Shown here one piece after another: positions 49,279-57,845 of a stretch of 64,000 nt of DNA; the first letter of the stretch is position 1; each line of letters opens with the position of its first letter. This DNA comes from CAVPCY01 sp963770765. GTDB lineage: Bacteria > Actinomycetota > Coriobacteriia > Anaerosomatales > PHET01. A program made the position numbers and the translations under genes. The notes beneath the pieces are model-generated. The model was not told the DNA's origin. It did not search any database and saw only the letters and a list, made by a program, of their open reading frames with translations. The stretch lies in contig CAVYQS010000007.1 of assembly GCA_963770765.1 (NCBI GenBank), positions 186,001 through 250,000 of the forward strand, written 5' to 3'.

Positions 49279-51324
49279 ATGACCCCGTCACACGGCACGA
49301 CCCGCCGCCGCGCCGCCCGTGCACTCGTGCTCGTGGTGGTGCTTCTCGGCACCGTCGCACCGTTGTCGGCGAGAGCCGAACCGGTCTCGACGCAGGCCGC
49401 GCGCCCGGTATCCGCTGCGAACCCCTCGGTCGTCGCATCCACCGGCGACGTGCGGGCATCGCTTGAGGCGACCTCGTTCGCGATACCCGTTGACGATCCA
49501 TACGGCTTCACGGGTCGCGTGGCAGCGACCAAGGACACCGACTCGGTGCTGATGCGCCTGAAGGTCTTCAACCCATCGGGCAGACTCATGACGCAACGCA
49601 CCTTCATCATCAACGACCCCGGCGCCGGTGAGGCCGTCGCGTCGTTCGAACGCGCGACTGACGATCTGGGGCTCTCGCCGGGAGCCTACCCGGTGGAACT
49701 CGAGGTCCGCGTGTCCTCCAAGGGCGCGCTCGACGTCGTCACCTTGAAGTCGGACCTGTTGATCTACGACCCGGCCGGCGCGAAGCTACCCGTCGCATTC
49801 TCGGCACGTATCTCCGGCCAGCCGCTCGCCGATCCGCAGGGGCGCTTCGTGGCCGACCCCGGCCAGTTCACCCGTGCACGCGACGATGCGCGACAGATCG
49901 CCGAGTGGGTGCTGGGGAACCCCGACGCGAAGATGACCGTGGCGTTGTCGCCCCTGCTGCTCGAAGAGTGGAAGCGCATCTCTGAAGGGTATGTCTTCGC
50001 GGGCCCCGAGGGCATGACGAGCGTGCCGGCATCGGACAGCGTGTCGGTCGCCTACGCCCAGACCCTCGACACGCTCAGCAGGGCTGCCGACACCGGGCGC
50101 TTGGAGCTGGCGTCGCTGGGCTACACCGACCCCGATCTCTCCGAGCTGTCAGCTCACGACATGGCGACCGATGCCGCGCCTCAGTATGCGGAGGGCATCT
50201 CGGCGGTCTTCGCCTCGATCGAATCCACTCCGTCGACCGGAACGATTCCCGCCGGCGGCTGCGTCCCGCCCTCGGTGCTGCCCGCGATAGCCGGGCAGGG
50301 TGTGGAGTATATGGTGCTCGATCCCGCGTGCACACGCTCGGGATCCTCGACAGCGACCGCGGGTCTGTATCTGCTCAAGAAGCATGAGATGAAGGTGCTC
50401 GTCGCCGACGAGAAGGCCGCAGAGGCGGTGGGCGAGAACGACCAGCAGGCGCTGCTGCGACGAGCGTTCGAGATGCGGCTGTCGTCGGCCGGGTCCCCTC
50501 TGGTGGTCTCGTGCGAGGTCGGTGCGGGGCAGACGGCAGCGAACGCGCTCACGCTCGCTGCCGATGAGATCATCGCTCAACCGTGGATCAACCCGCGAAG
50601 CGTCGGCGAGGTTGCCACGAAGAAGCCGAAGAAGGCCGTCGAACTCGTGACGCCACCTACGTCGGACGGTGCGCCCAGCGGCTACTGGACCGAGGTCCAA
50701 GAGGGACGCCGTTGGGCCCGAGCACTCTCCGGCGCGCTCGGCGAAGGGGCTCCCGACGCTGTCACCGCGCACCGTGATTCGCTGATCGCCCAGGCGTCGG
50801 CGTGGGCCGGCGTCGATGGACAGTGGGTGCTCGCCGATCGCGGGCGCTCGTTCGCCAGCACCGCCGTTCGCATGGCCCGCGACACGCTCGAGCCGATAGA
50901 GCTCCGCATCGAACCCGTCACTCTCGCTGGGTCCAGCGGCGACGTGCCGATCACGATCAAGAACGGCTCCGACCGCAGCCTGACCGTGCGCCTGTCCACG
51001 AGGCCGTCGGGTGGCGTGCGAGTCGTGGGCGAGAGTTCGCAGTCGGTTCAGCTTCCGCCTCAAGACACCTTCATCGAGCTCCCTGTCGAGATGCCCGAAT
51101 CGCTTTCCGGCGAGCTCGCGGTCTCGGTCTCCTCGGGCGGGATGGTACTGGTGACCCAGGTCGTTCCGATACGTGCGTCCTACCTCGACCGGCTGGTGAT
51201 GATAGTCGGCGTGGTGATCGTGCTCGGCGTCCTGATGTTCGTGGTGGCGCGGCGCGCTCGCTGGACCGCCGTGGTGGCCGAGGAGCCTGACACACCGCGC
51301 GATCGAGTCCCGGAGGCGGACTGA
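49279..51324 (+). CDS. Large surface protein with C-terminal anchor (DUF6049-like, unsure)
   Basis: This is a 681-residue secreted protein: signal peptide (RAARALVLVVVLLGTVAPLSARA), beta-rich domains, a central alpha/beta region (MTVALSPLLLEEWKRISEGY), and a C-terminal membrane helix (LDRLVMIVGVVIVLGVLMFVVA) with a basic cytoplasmic end. The layout recalls DUF6049 proteins of actinobacteria, but I am not sure. It is coupled to the next gene by TGATG. The ATG at 49279 has CAGGAG 12 nt upstream. Confidence 0.7.
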   Translation: MTPSHGTTRRRAARALVLVVVLLGTVAPLSARAEPVSTQAARPVSAANPSVVASTGDVRASLEATSFAIPVDDPYGFTGRVAATKDTDSVLMRLKVFNPSGRLMTQRTFIINDPGAGEAVASFERATDDLGLSPGAYPVELEVRVSSKGALDVVTLKSDLLIYDPAGAKLPVAFSARISGQPLADPQGRFVADPGQFTRARDDARQIAEWVLGNPDAKMTVALSPLLLEEWKRISEGYVFAGPEGMTSVPASDSVSVAYAQTLDTLSRAADTGRLELASLGYTDPDLSELSAHDMATDAAPQYAEGISAVFASIESTPSTGTIPAGGCVPPSVLPAIAGQGVEYMVLDPACTRSGSSTATAGLYLLKKHEMKVLVADEKAAEAVGENDQQALLRRAFEMRLSSAGSPLVVSCEVGAGQTAANALTLAADEIIAQPWINPRSVGEVATKKPKKAVELVTPPTSDGAPSGYWTEVQEGRRWARALSGALGEGAPDAVTAHRDSLIAQASAWAGVDGQWVLADRGRSFASTAVRMARDTLEPIELRIEPVTLAGSSGDVPITIKNGSDRSLTVRLSTRPSGGVRVVGESSQSVQLPPQDTFIELPVEMPESLSGELAVSVSSGGMVLVTQVVPIRASYLDRLVMIVGVVIVLGVLMFVVARRARWTAVVAEEPDTPRDRVPEAD

Positions 51325-51698
51325 TGCGTCGACTCATCATCGGTGTGCTCGCCATCGGCATTCTCGCCCTCGCGGCAAACGACGCGTGGCGCTTCCTCGA
51401 CGCCCAGCGGACTCTTCGCGATACCACCTTCGCCCTCACCGCGTGGGCGGGTGAGCAGGCCGCAGAATCAGAGCGTGACGAGGTGGCACAGGAGTTGGTA
51501 GCTCAAGCGGCTCCCACGGGCGTGCGTGTCACCCGCTACGGTCAGACCGAGGTCGAGGTGCAGGTGTGGACCGAGATCGACGTGACCGGCACGGTCGTCG
51601 CCGCTACCGTTGCGAACATGGTGTTGGGTAAGTCCTACGCTGAAGCCCGGTCTGTGCCTTTCGTGTTGAGCGACTACCGGCAGACGCGTTTCCAGTAA
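51324..51698 (+). CDS. Membrane-anchored hypothetical protein
   Basis: This is a 124-residue protein with an N-terminal membrane helix (RRLIIGVLAIGILALAAND) and a soluble alpha/beta domain. No family recognised. Its ATG overlaps the previous stop by one base, so it is likely coupled to the surface protein. Weak resemblance to pilus or secretion accessory proteins is not enough to name it. Confidence 0.65.
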   Translation: MRRLIIGVLAIGILALAANDAWRFLDAQRTLRDTTFALTAWAGEQAAESERDEVAQELVAQAAPTGVRVTRYGQTEVEVQVWTEIDVTGTVVAATVANMVLGKSYAEARSVPFVLSDYRQTRFQ

Positions 51699-51731
51699 GA
51701 TGTGCACCTCCACGTATCCGAGAGGCTGAGC

Positions 51732-52889
51732 ATGAACAAGGTCGTCATCCTCGACACCAACGTATTGCTCGCAGATCCCAACTCCGTCCTGTCGTTCCCG
51801 CGGGCCGACGTCGTCATCCCCGAGACCGTGCTGGGCGAGCTCGACAAACTCAAGACGGCGCGGGTCGACCCGGACCTGCGCTTCCGCGGCCGCGAAGTGA
51901 GCCGGCTGCTGTTCGAGCTCTCTGAGGACGGCTCGCTTGTCGACGGCGTGGAGCTTCCCGACGGAGGCACGCTGCGGGTCGCCACCTACGACAGCGACAC
52001 CCCCCTTCCCCCCGGATTCACCACGCGCAACTCCGACGATCGTATCCTTGCCACCGCATTCCAGGTCTGGAGCGCCGCTCAGGGCGACCCGGACAAGGAC
52101 GTCACGCTGGTGACCAACGACCTCAACATGCTGCTCAAGGCGCAGACACTGGGGATCCAGGTCGACCGCCATGGCGACGGAGTCGAGGGTGGCTTCGCCC
52201 GGCGCTATATCATCCGGCCGTTCCAGCGCTACCGGGTGCCCATCACGATCCTTGCGGTGGCCATCGCGGTGTTCGCGGCGGTGATCGCGATCGCCCTTTA
52301 CACCCAGAACCGCACCAACACCGGCGCCACCGCCGGACTGCCCGCGGAGTTCAAGTCACTGCTCACACCCGCGCAACAGAACGCCTACGACGCGCTGATC
52401 ACCTTGCAGGACAACCCCGACGACCCCGAGTCGTTGCTGAGGATGGCGAACTACTACTTCGACAACGCCGAACAGGCTCGCGCAGCCGGCCAGCAAGGCG
52501 CGCTGTTCCAGATCGCACCTCAGGGGATCCGGTACTTCGGACGCTACCTCGCCGAATCGCCTCAGGACAACGAGGCGCGCGCCGACCTCGGGACGCTGTT
52601 GTTCTACAACGGGCAGACCGACCAGGCGATCCGCGAAGTGGGCAAGGTTCTCGCCAACGACCCGAACCATGTCAACGGCAACTTCAACCTCGGCATCTTC
52701 TTCTGGCAGAAGGGCTCCCCCGACTACGAAAGCGCCGTCACACAGATCGAGAAGGTCATCGCGCTGACGGAGAACGACCAGCAGCAGCACGCCGTCAACC
52801 AGCAGGCGATCCTCTTGCTCGAGCAGATCAAGCAGGACGCCGAGGCGGCCGGACGCTCGATCGAATCGACCCAGGGAGTCGCACAGTGA
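51732..52889 (+). CDS. PIN-domain protein fused to a membrane helix and TPR repeats
   Basis: This is a 385-residue protein. Residues 1-150 form a PIN nuclease domain of the PhoH-linked type (VVILDTNVLLADPNSVLSF, ETVLGELDKLK, NSDDRILATA, TNDLNMLLKA), with the acidic residues that bind metal. A positively charged segment (RRYIIRPFQRYR) and one membrane helix (PITILAVAIAVFAAVIAIALY) follow, then a TPR-like C-terminal region outside the membrane. ATG with GAGAGG 8 nt upstream. Overlaps trxB by GTGA. Confidence 0.85.
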   Translation: MNKVVILDTNVLLADPNSVLSFPRADVVIPETVLGELDKLKTARVDPDLRFRGREVSRLLFELSEDGSLVDGVELPDGGTLRVATYDSDTPLPPGFTTRNSDDRILATAFQVWSAAQGDPDKDVTLVTNDLNMLLKAQTLGIQVDRHGDGVEGGFARRYIIRPFQRYRVPITILAVAIAVFAAVIAIALYTQNRTNTGATAGLPAEFKSLLTPAQQNAYDALITLQDNPDDPESLLRMANYYFDNAEQARAAGQQGALFQIAPQGIRYFGRYLAESPQDNEARADLGTLLFYNGQTDQAIREVGKVLANDPNHVNGNFNLGIFFWQKGSPDYESAVTQIEKVIALTENDQQQHAVNQQAILLLEQIKQDAEAAGRSIESTQGVAQ

Positions 52890-53830
52890 CACGCGAGCCG
52901 ATCGACGTCGCCATCATCGGAGGCGGCCCGGGCGGGCTGGCCGCTGCGCTCTACGCCGCACGTGGCCGAGCGAAGACCGTGGTGTTCGAGCGGGGACTGC
53001 CGGGCGGTCAGATCGTGACGACCGACTGGGTGGAGAACTACCCCGGCTTCCCTCAGGGGATCTCGGGCATGGAGCTCGGCGACCTGATGACACGGCAGGC
53101 CGAGGAGCATGGCGCGATCATCCGGACCTTCTCCCCGGTGAGCAGGCTCGAGCCTGACGGGATGGAGTTTCTGATCGAGAGCGAAGACGAGAGCTTCTCG
53201 GCGAAGTGCGTGATCGTGGCCACCGGCGCGGTCCCACGCAAGCTCGGAGTGCCGGGCGAGGCCGAGTTCACCGGCCGTGGAGTCTCGTGGTGTGCGACAT
53301 GCGACGGAGCGCTCTACCGCGACAAGGTGGTCGCCGTCGTGGGCGGAGGCGACGCGGCGGTAGAAGAGGCGATGTTCCTCACGAAGTTCGCGTCCCGCGT
53401 TCATCTGATCCACCGTCGTGACGAACTGCGCGCGACCAAGTGCATCCAGGAGCGGTGCTTCTCCAACGACAAGATCGAACTGCACTGGAGCCGGCACATC
53501 GCCGAGATCATGGGCGCAGACGGCAAAGTCACCGGCGTGCGACTCGAGTCCACCAGTGGCGAGGCCGACGAGCTGCTTCTCCTCGACGGGGTATTCATCT
53601 TCGTCGGCGTGCACCCGATGAACGAACTCGCGCGCGAACTGTGCGAACTCGATGAGAGCGGGTACATCAGAATCGACCACGACGGCAGGACGTCGGTGCC
53701 GGGGCTGTTCGCAGCCGGCGATGTGACCGACTCCGAACTCAAGCAGGTGATCACCGCAGCGGCGAAGGGTGCCTCGGCGGCGTTCGAAGCGTTGCGCTAC
53801 ATCGATACCCAGACCGCTTGCTCGATCTGA
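52886..53830 (+). CDS. trxB: Thioredoxin-disulfide reductase
   Basis: This is a 314-residue FAD/NADPH flavoprotein: VAIIGGGPGGLAAALYAARG for FAD, redox-active CATC in SWCATCDGA, GGGDAAVEEAMFL for NADPH, and FAAGDVTDSELKQ at the C terminus. It reduces thioredoxin, encoded next. GTG start overlapping the PIN-TPR gene stop. Confidence 0.96.
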   Translation: MTREPIDVAIIGGGPGGLAAALYAARGRAKTVVFERGLPGGQIVTTDWVENYPGFPQGISGMELGDLMTRQAEEHGAIIRTFSPVSRLEPDGMEFLIESEDESFSAKCVIVATGAVPRKLGVPGEAEFTGRGVSWCATCDGALYRDKVVAVVGGGDAAVEEAMFLTKFASRVHLIHRRDELRATKCIQERCFSNDKIELHWSRHIAEIMGADGKVTGVRLESTSGEADELLLLDGVFIFVGVHPMNELARELCELDESGYIRIDHDGRTSVPGLFAAGDVTDSELKQVITAAAKGASAAFEALRYIDTQTACSI

Positions 53831-53853
53831 GCTCCACCACGAGAGGGGACCAC

Positions 53854-54174
53854 ATGTCTGATCTGGTTCAGGTTACCGATGCGAACTTCGCCGAAACCGT
53901 CGAAGCGAGCGACAAGGCGTTCGTACTGGACTTCTGGGCGCCATGGTGCGGCCCCTGCCGCATGATGGAGCCGGTGCTCAAAGAGGTGGCCGCCGAGAAC
54001 GAGGGAGTCACCGTCGGCAAGCTCAACGTCGATGAGAATCCCGCCGTCGCCACCAAGTACGACATCCTCTCGATTCCCACGCTGCTGATCTTCAAGGACG
54101 GCCAGGTCGTCAAGAAGCTCGTGGGCGCCATGCCCAAGAAGAGGCTCGTCGACGAACTGTCCGCCTGGCTGTAG
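53854..54174 (+). CDS. trxA: Thioredoxin
   Basis: This is a 106-residue thioredoxin with the WCGPC active site (FWAPWCGPCRMM) and the conserved cis-Pro in SIPTLLIF. Reduced by TrxB, encoded 23 nt upstream. ATG with AGAGGGGA upstream. Confidence 0.97.
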   Translation: MSDLVQVTDANFAETVEASDKAFVLDFWAPWCGPCRMMEPVLKEVAAENEGVTVGKLNVDENPAVATKYDILSIPTLLIFKDGQVVKKLVGAMPKKRLVDELSAWL

Positions 54175-54202
54175 AACAGACTCACACAAGGAGGCTTCGC
54201 CT

Positions 54203-54457
54203 ATGTGCCAGAAGGGCGTCAACACCGACCAGATGAAGCTCATGATCGGCCAGGTAGACGATTCGCTCGCGATGGCGCAGCAGTGGCTCGAGCAGATCCA
54301 TCACCTCGCCGACCACGCCGACCTCACGAAGCCAAGCGCGAGCGTGGCTCAGGCGTCGGTCCTGCTGGGCGAGGCGCGCGCCAAGCTGGATGCCGCAGTC
54401 GACGAGCTGTCCGGCGCGGCGGCCGGGGCCCCGGAATCCAGCGTCGAGCTCGTCTAG
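54203..54457 (+). CDS. Small hypothetical helical protein
   Basis: This is an 84-residue protein starting MCQKGVNTDQMKLMIGQVDD and then two long amphipathic helices with an Ala-rich tail. One Cys near the N terminus. No family recognised. Strong AAGGAGG upstream; lies 28 nt after trxA, so perhaps part of the same transcript. Confidence 0.65.
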   Translation: MCQKGVNTDQMKLMIGQVDDSLAMAQQWLEQIHHLADHADLTKPSASVAQASVLLGEARAKLDAAVDELSGAAAGAPESSVELV

Positions 54458-54478
54458 AACGAACAGCACTCTAACGCC

Positions 54479-54512
54479 AGAAGGAGCCCCCGGACGATGG
54501 AGGGCTCCTTCT
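54479..54512 (+). terminator. Terminator between convergent trxA-end genes and cbiM
   Basis: AGAAGGAGCCC and GGGCTCCTTCT form an 11-bp perfect stem around 12 nt. The stem's own T-rich 3' arm may act as the U-tract. Works for the plus-strand trx genes and possibly for cbiM. Confidence 0.75.
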
Positions 54513-54537
54513 TGCGTTCAGCGACAGCGGCGACGAA

Positions 54538-55575
54538 TCACTCGCTTCGTGCGTTCGAGCGGCGCTTGAGCACGGCACCGATCGCCACAGCCATAGCGAG
54601 CACGATCGCCGCCCCCACGATGCCCGAGAAGCTGGTGCCCGGGTCCACCGCGGGCCATGCGGGAGTCTCCTCGGCTGCGCCCTCGGGCGCCTCGGGAGCC
54701 TTGAAACCGTAGTCGGGCAGGAAGGCCGTCTGCTCCTGAGCGCTCGCCAGCGCCGCATGGAGTGGATCATCAGACTCGACCTCGGGACTCCCGACCACCT
54801 TCTCGATCGACCACTCGAGGCCGTCCACGTTGGTGGATGCGAACCACGACACCGCGCCACCGGCGACCACGGCAGCGACAGCGAGGCCGATCAGCACGGG
54901 TTTGAGGCTCAGCCCGGTGAGAGGTCTGTTCTGAGCGCGGCGGGTCAGGAGTTCAGGCTGCGCTCCCATCACGAACAGCACGACCGCCGCCGTGATCAGG
55001 CCCTCGACGATCCCGATGCCAAGGTGGATCGGCTGCATCAACAGGGCGAACGTGGAGAACGGCAGCTCGGTGACGCCGGAGAGCGCCGTCTCGATCACGA
55101 CAGCAAGAGCGCCCAGCTGAAGGCCCACGACGGCGGCGATGAGCGATCCCCAGATGACGCGTCCACGAGTCGGGTCGGCCCCCACTATGGGCTTGTAGAT
55201 GAACGGATAGGCGACGAAGGCCGGGAAGAACCCGAGGTTGAAGATGTTCGCTCCCAACGCGAGCAGGCCGCCATCGGCGAAGAAGAGCGCCTGCACGGTG
55301 AGCACCGAGGCCATCACGAGGAACGCCGCCTCCGGCCCCAGGAGTATCGCGAGTATCAACCCGCCCCCCAGGTGTCCGCTCGACCCGGTCGCCGGAATGG
55401 TGAAGTTGAGCATCTGCGCGGCGAAGACGAACGCGCCCGACACTCCCATCAACGGAACGCGCGCGGGATCGCTCTCCTCCCTGACCTTCTTGGCGCAGTA
55501 GACGACGGTCGCTGCCGTCGCCACCCACATCGTCGCCCCCACCGCGGGCGAAACGAGCGCGTCCGCCATATGCAT
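54538..55575 (-). CDS. ECF nickel/cobalt importer substrate subunit CbiM/NikM fused to a PDGLE domain
   Basis: This is a 345-residue membrane protein. MHMADALVSPAVG supplies the N-terminal Met-His that binds Ni or Co; GHLGGGLILAILLGPEAA is in the core. A C-terminal domain with NVDGLEWSIEKV carries the (P)DGLE motif of CbiN/NikN. ATG at 55575 with GGAGGGA upstream. Divergent from nikR-cbiQ-cbiO, which complete the importer; nearby hyp genes favour nickel. Confidence 0.9.
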   Translation of the reverse strand: MHMADALVSPAVGATMWVATAATVVYCAKKVREESDPARVPLMGVSGAFVFAAQMLNFTIPATGSSGHLGGGLILAILLGPEAAFLVMASVLTVQALFFADGGLLALGANIFNLGFFPAFVAYPFIYKPIVGADPTRGRVIWGSLIAAVVGLQLGALAVVIETALSGVTELPFSTFALLMQPIHLGIGIVEGLITAAVVLFVMGAQPELLTRRAQNRPLTGLSLKPVLIGLAVAAVVAGGAVSWFASTNVDGLEWSIEKVVGSPEVESDDPLHAALASAQEQTAFLPDYGFKAPEAPEGAAEETPAWPAVDPGTSFSGIVGAAIVLAMAVAIGAVLKRRSNARSE

Positions 55576-55736
55576 GGCTGAGTCCCTCCTCGTATGCGCC
55601 CCTTGGCGCTTCGTGTGCTTCGAGTGCCACGTACTCAAGACTCGTGTTACTCTGGCTCCGAACGTACTGTCGGATCGAGAGCCGGTCAAGCGTTTCGCCG
55701 CAATTCGCACGAAGACGCACCGTCAGCCTCGGTTGA

Positions 55737-55763
55737 TGCCACGAAGCCCCTGGATTCGTGGCA
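55737..55763. promoter_or_regulatory. Perfect dyad upstream of nikR, candidate NikR operator
   Basis: TGCCACGAA and TTCGTGGCA are a perfect 9+9 inverted repeat with 9 nt between (27 bp). It ends 23 nt before the nikR start and lies in the gap divergent to cbiM/nikM. NikR binds long, widely spaced dyads, so it fits as nickel-responsive operator for both sides. Confidence 0.65.
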
Positions 55764-55786
55764 CGAAGCGTGAAGGGAAGGGCCGC

Positions 55787-56209
55787 ATGTCAGAGGTCAT
55801 CCGATTCGGTGTCTCAACCGACGAGCGACTCTTGGGTAAGTTCGATGCCCTGATCGCCGAGAAGGGCTACGTCAACCGGTCTGAGGCGGTGCGCGATCTC
55901 ATCCGCAACGCGCTTGTGGAAGACCAGTGGGAGTCCGATGACGGCGCTGAAGCCGTGGGCACGGTGACCCTCGTGTTCGACCACCACTCCACCGACCTCT
56001 CGGACAAGCTCACCGAGCATCAGCACTCACACCACGAGGAGATCGTCTCCACCTTGCACATCCATCTCGACGCGCACCACTGCCTCGAGGTCGTCGTCTT
56101 GCGGGGGCAGGCCCGGGTCATCAAGCGCATCGCGGATGGTCTGATCGGCACGAAGGGCGTGAAGCACGGCAAGTTCGTGGCTACCACCACCGGCGACGGC
56201 CTGGCGTAG
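55787..56209 (+). CDS. nikR: Nickel-responsive regulator NikR
   Basis: This is a 140-residue ribbon-helix-helix regulator (VIRFGVSTDERLLGKFDALIAEKG, then YVNRSEAVRDLIRNAL) with an ACT-like nickel domain: HSHHEEIVSTLHIHLDAHHCLEVVVLRG split over its ligands His76, His87, His89 and Cys95 equivalents. ATG with GAAGGGAAGGG upstream. First gene of the nikR-cbiQ-cbiO run. Confidence 0.93.
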   Translation: MSEVIRFGVSTDERLLGKFDALIAEKGYVNRSEAVRDLIRNALVEDQWESDDGAEAVGTVTLVFDHHSTDLSDKLTEHQHSHHEEIVSTLHIHLDAHHCLEVVVLRGQARVIKRIADGLIGTKGVKHGKFVATTTGDGLA

Positions 56210-56217
56210 GCCCCGCC

Positions 56218-57030
56218 GTGGCTTCGATCGAATCAGGGCTCTACGAGCTGGGCTGGCTCGACCAGTTCTCGCAGCGAGATACCCCCGTGCACCGTGTCGA
56301 TCCGCGCGCGAAGGTGATCGCGACCTTCGTCTTTCTGGTGTGCGTCGTCTCGTTCGACAAGTACGACGTGCTCGGACTGATCCCGTTCGTCATCTTCCCG
56401 GTCGTGTTGCTCAGCGAAAGCGGCATGCCCTACCGCGAGCTGGGGAAACGACTGCTGGTCGCGGCTCCGTTCGCCTTGCTTGTGGGCGTATTCAACCCGC
56501 TCCTGGACCAGGAGGTGGTGGGCTATATCGGGCCGATCGCCGTGACCGGCGGTTGGGTGAGCTACGTGTCGATCATCGTGCGTTTTCTTCTCACTGCAAG
56601 CATGGCTCTCATCCTCATCGCCACGACGAGCATGACGGGAGTGTGTGCCGCCATCGAACGACTCGGCGTGCCCGACGTCTTCTCCACTCAGCTGCTCTTC
56701 CTGTACCGCTACTTGTTCGTTCTCGCCGAGGAGGCCATGCGTCTGTCGAGAGCGCGCTCCTTGCGTTCGTTTCACGGACGCGGCATGGGACTCAAGGTCT
56801 ACGGCAACATCCTTGGCCACCTACTTCTGCGTGCGATCGCACGAGCTCAGCGCATCTTCGACGCGATGCAGTGCCGCGGTTTCGACGGACACGTGCGTAC
56901 TCGGCACCGGTTGCAGATGCGGGCGAGCGACTGGGCGTTCCTTCTCGGCTGGTCGGCCACGTTCGTCGTGTTCCGTGTCTACAACGTGCCCCTCCTCGTG
57001 GGCGATCTGGTTACGAAGGTGATGTCATGA
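56218..57030 (+). CDS. cbiQ: ECF transporter membrane subunit CbiQ
   Basis: This is a 270-residue T-component with about five helices and the coupling motif ARSLRSFHGRGMG near residue 180, and AMQCRGFDG, which contact the ATPase. It links CbiM/NikM to CbiO. GTG start 8 nt after the nikR stop. Overlaps cbiO as ATGA. Confidence 0.9.
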   Translation: MASIESGLYELGWLDQFSQRDTPVHRVDPRAKVIATFVFLVCVVSFDKYDVLGLIPFVIFPVVLLSESGMPYRELGKRLLVAAPFALLVGVFNPLLDQEVVGYIGPIAVTGGWVSYVSIIVRFLLTASMALILIATTSMTGVCAAIERLGVPDVFSTQLLFLYRYLFVLAEEAMRLSRARSLRSFHGRGMGLKVYGNILGHLLLRAIARAQRIFDAMQCRGFDGHVRTRHRLQMRASDWAFLLGWSATFVVFRVYNVPLLVGDLVTKVMS

Positions 57031-57788
57031 GCCACCACACGATCTCGGTCACCTCGCTCGGGTTCACCTACCCGGATGGCACGCGCGCCCTCGATGGCGT
57101 GTCGTTCGAGGTGACGCACGGCGAGTCCATCGCGCTGGTCGGCGCCAACGGTGCCGGCAAGTCGACGTTGCTCATGCATCTCAACGGGCTTCACCCCGCC
57201 CAGGACGGCACCGTGGCCATCGGCGACGTGCCGGTCGTGAAGGAGACACTGGATGACATCCGCAAGACCGTCGGGATGGTGTTCCAGGACCCGGACGACC
57301 AGTTGTTCATGCCTACGGTCGCCGAGGACGTGGCGTTCGGGCCGATGAACCTGGGTCTGCCCGACGAGGTCGTCGAAGCCCGCGTCGATGACGCGCTGGA
57401 ACGAGTGGGCGCCACCGAACTGAAGCACCGGCCCCCCTACCGGCTGTCGGGAGGAGAGAAGCGTGCGGTCGCCATCGCGACCGTGCTCTCGATGTGCCCG
57501 AGCATCCTCGTGATGGACGAGCCCTCGAGCAACCTCGATCCGCGTGCCCGGCGTCGACTCATGCTGCTGCTCGCCTCCTTCGACCACACGAAGATCATCG
57601 CGACCCACGACCTCGATCTGGCTGCCGAGCTGTGCGAGCGCACCATCGTCATGAGCGGCGGTGCCATCGTCGCGGACGGCCCCACGCGAGAGGTGTTCTC
57701 GGACGAGGAGCTGCTGGATTCCTGCGGGCTGGAAGTCCCGCTCTCGCTGCGGCCATGCCACCACTGCGGGTGCGTGGCCGAAGACTGA
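57027..57788 (+). CDS. cbiO: ECF transporter ATPase CbiO
   Basis: This is a 253-residue ATPase: Walker A GANGAGKSTL, Q-loop VFQDPDDQLFMPTVAEDVAFGP (typical of ECF ATPases), signature LSGGEKRAVAIAT, Walker B ILVMDEPSSNLD, His ATHD. The C terminus has CHHCGC, a possible metal site. Completes the Ni/Co importer. Confidence 0.95.
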   Translation: MSHHTISVTSLGFTYPDGTRALDGVSFEVTHGESIALVGANGAGKSTLLMHLNGLHPAQDGTVAIGDVPVVKETLDDIRKTVGMVFQDPDDQLFMPTVAEDVAFGPMNLGLPDEVVEARVDDALERVGATELKHRPPYRLSGGEKRAVAIATVLSMCPSILVMDEPSSNLDPRARRRLMLLLASFDHTKIIATHDLDLAAELCERTIVMSGGAIVADGPTREVFSDEELLDSCGLEVPLSLRPCHHCGCVAED

Positions 57789-57832
57789 GGTCGGAGTCGC
57801 CCGGGTTCAAGAACTCGTTGCGTGAGCTGGGG

Positions 57833-57838
57833 TAGAAT
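57833..57838 (+). promoter_or_regulatory. -10 element for a likely leaderless transcript
   Basis: TAGAAT lies 7 nt before the ATG at 57846, so transcription would start at or next to the start codon. No ribosome-binding site precedes it, and I see no good -35. Confidence 0.5.
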
Positions 57839-57845
57839 CGGCTGC

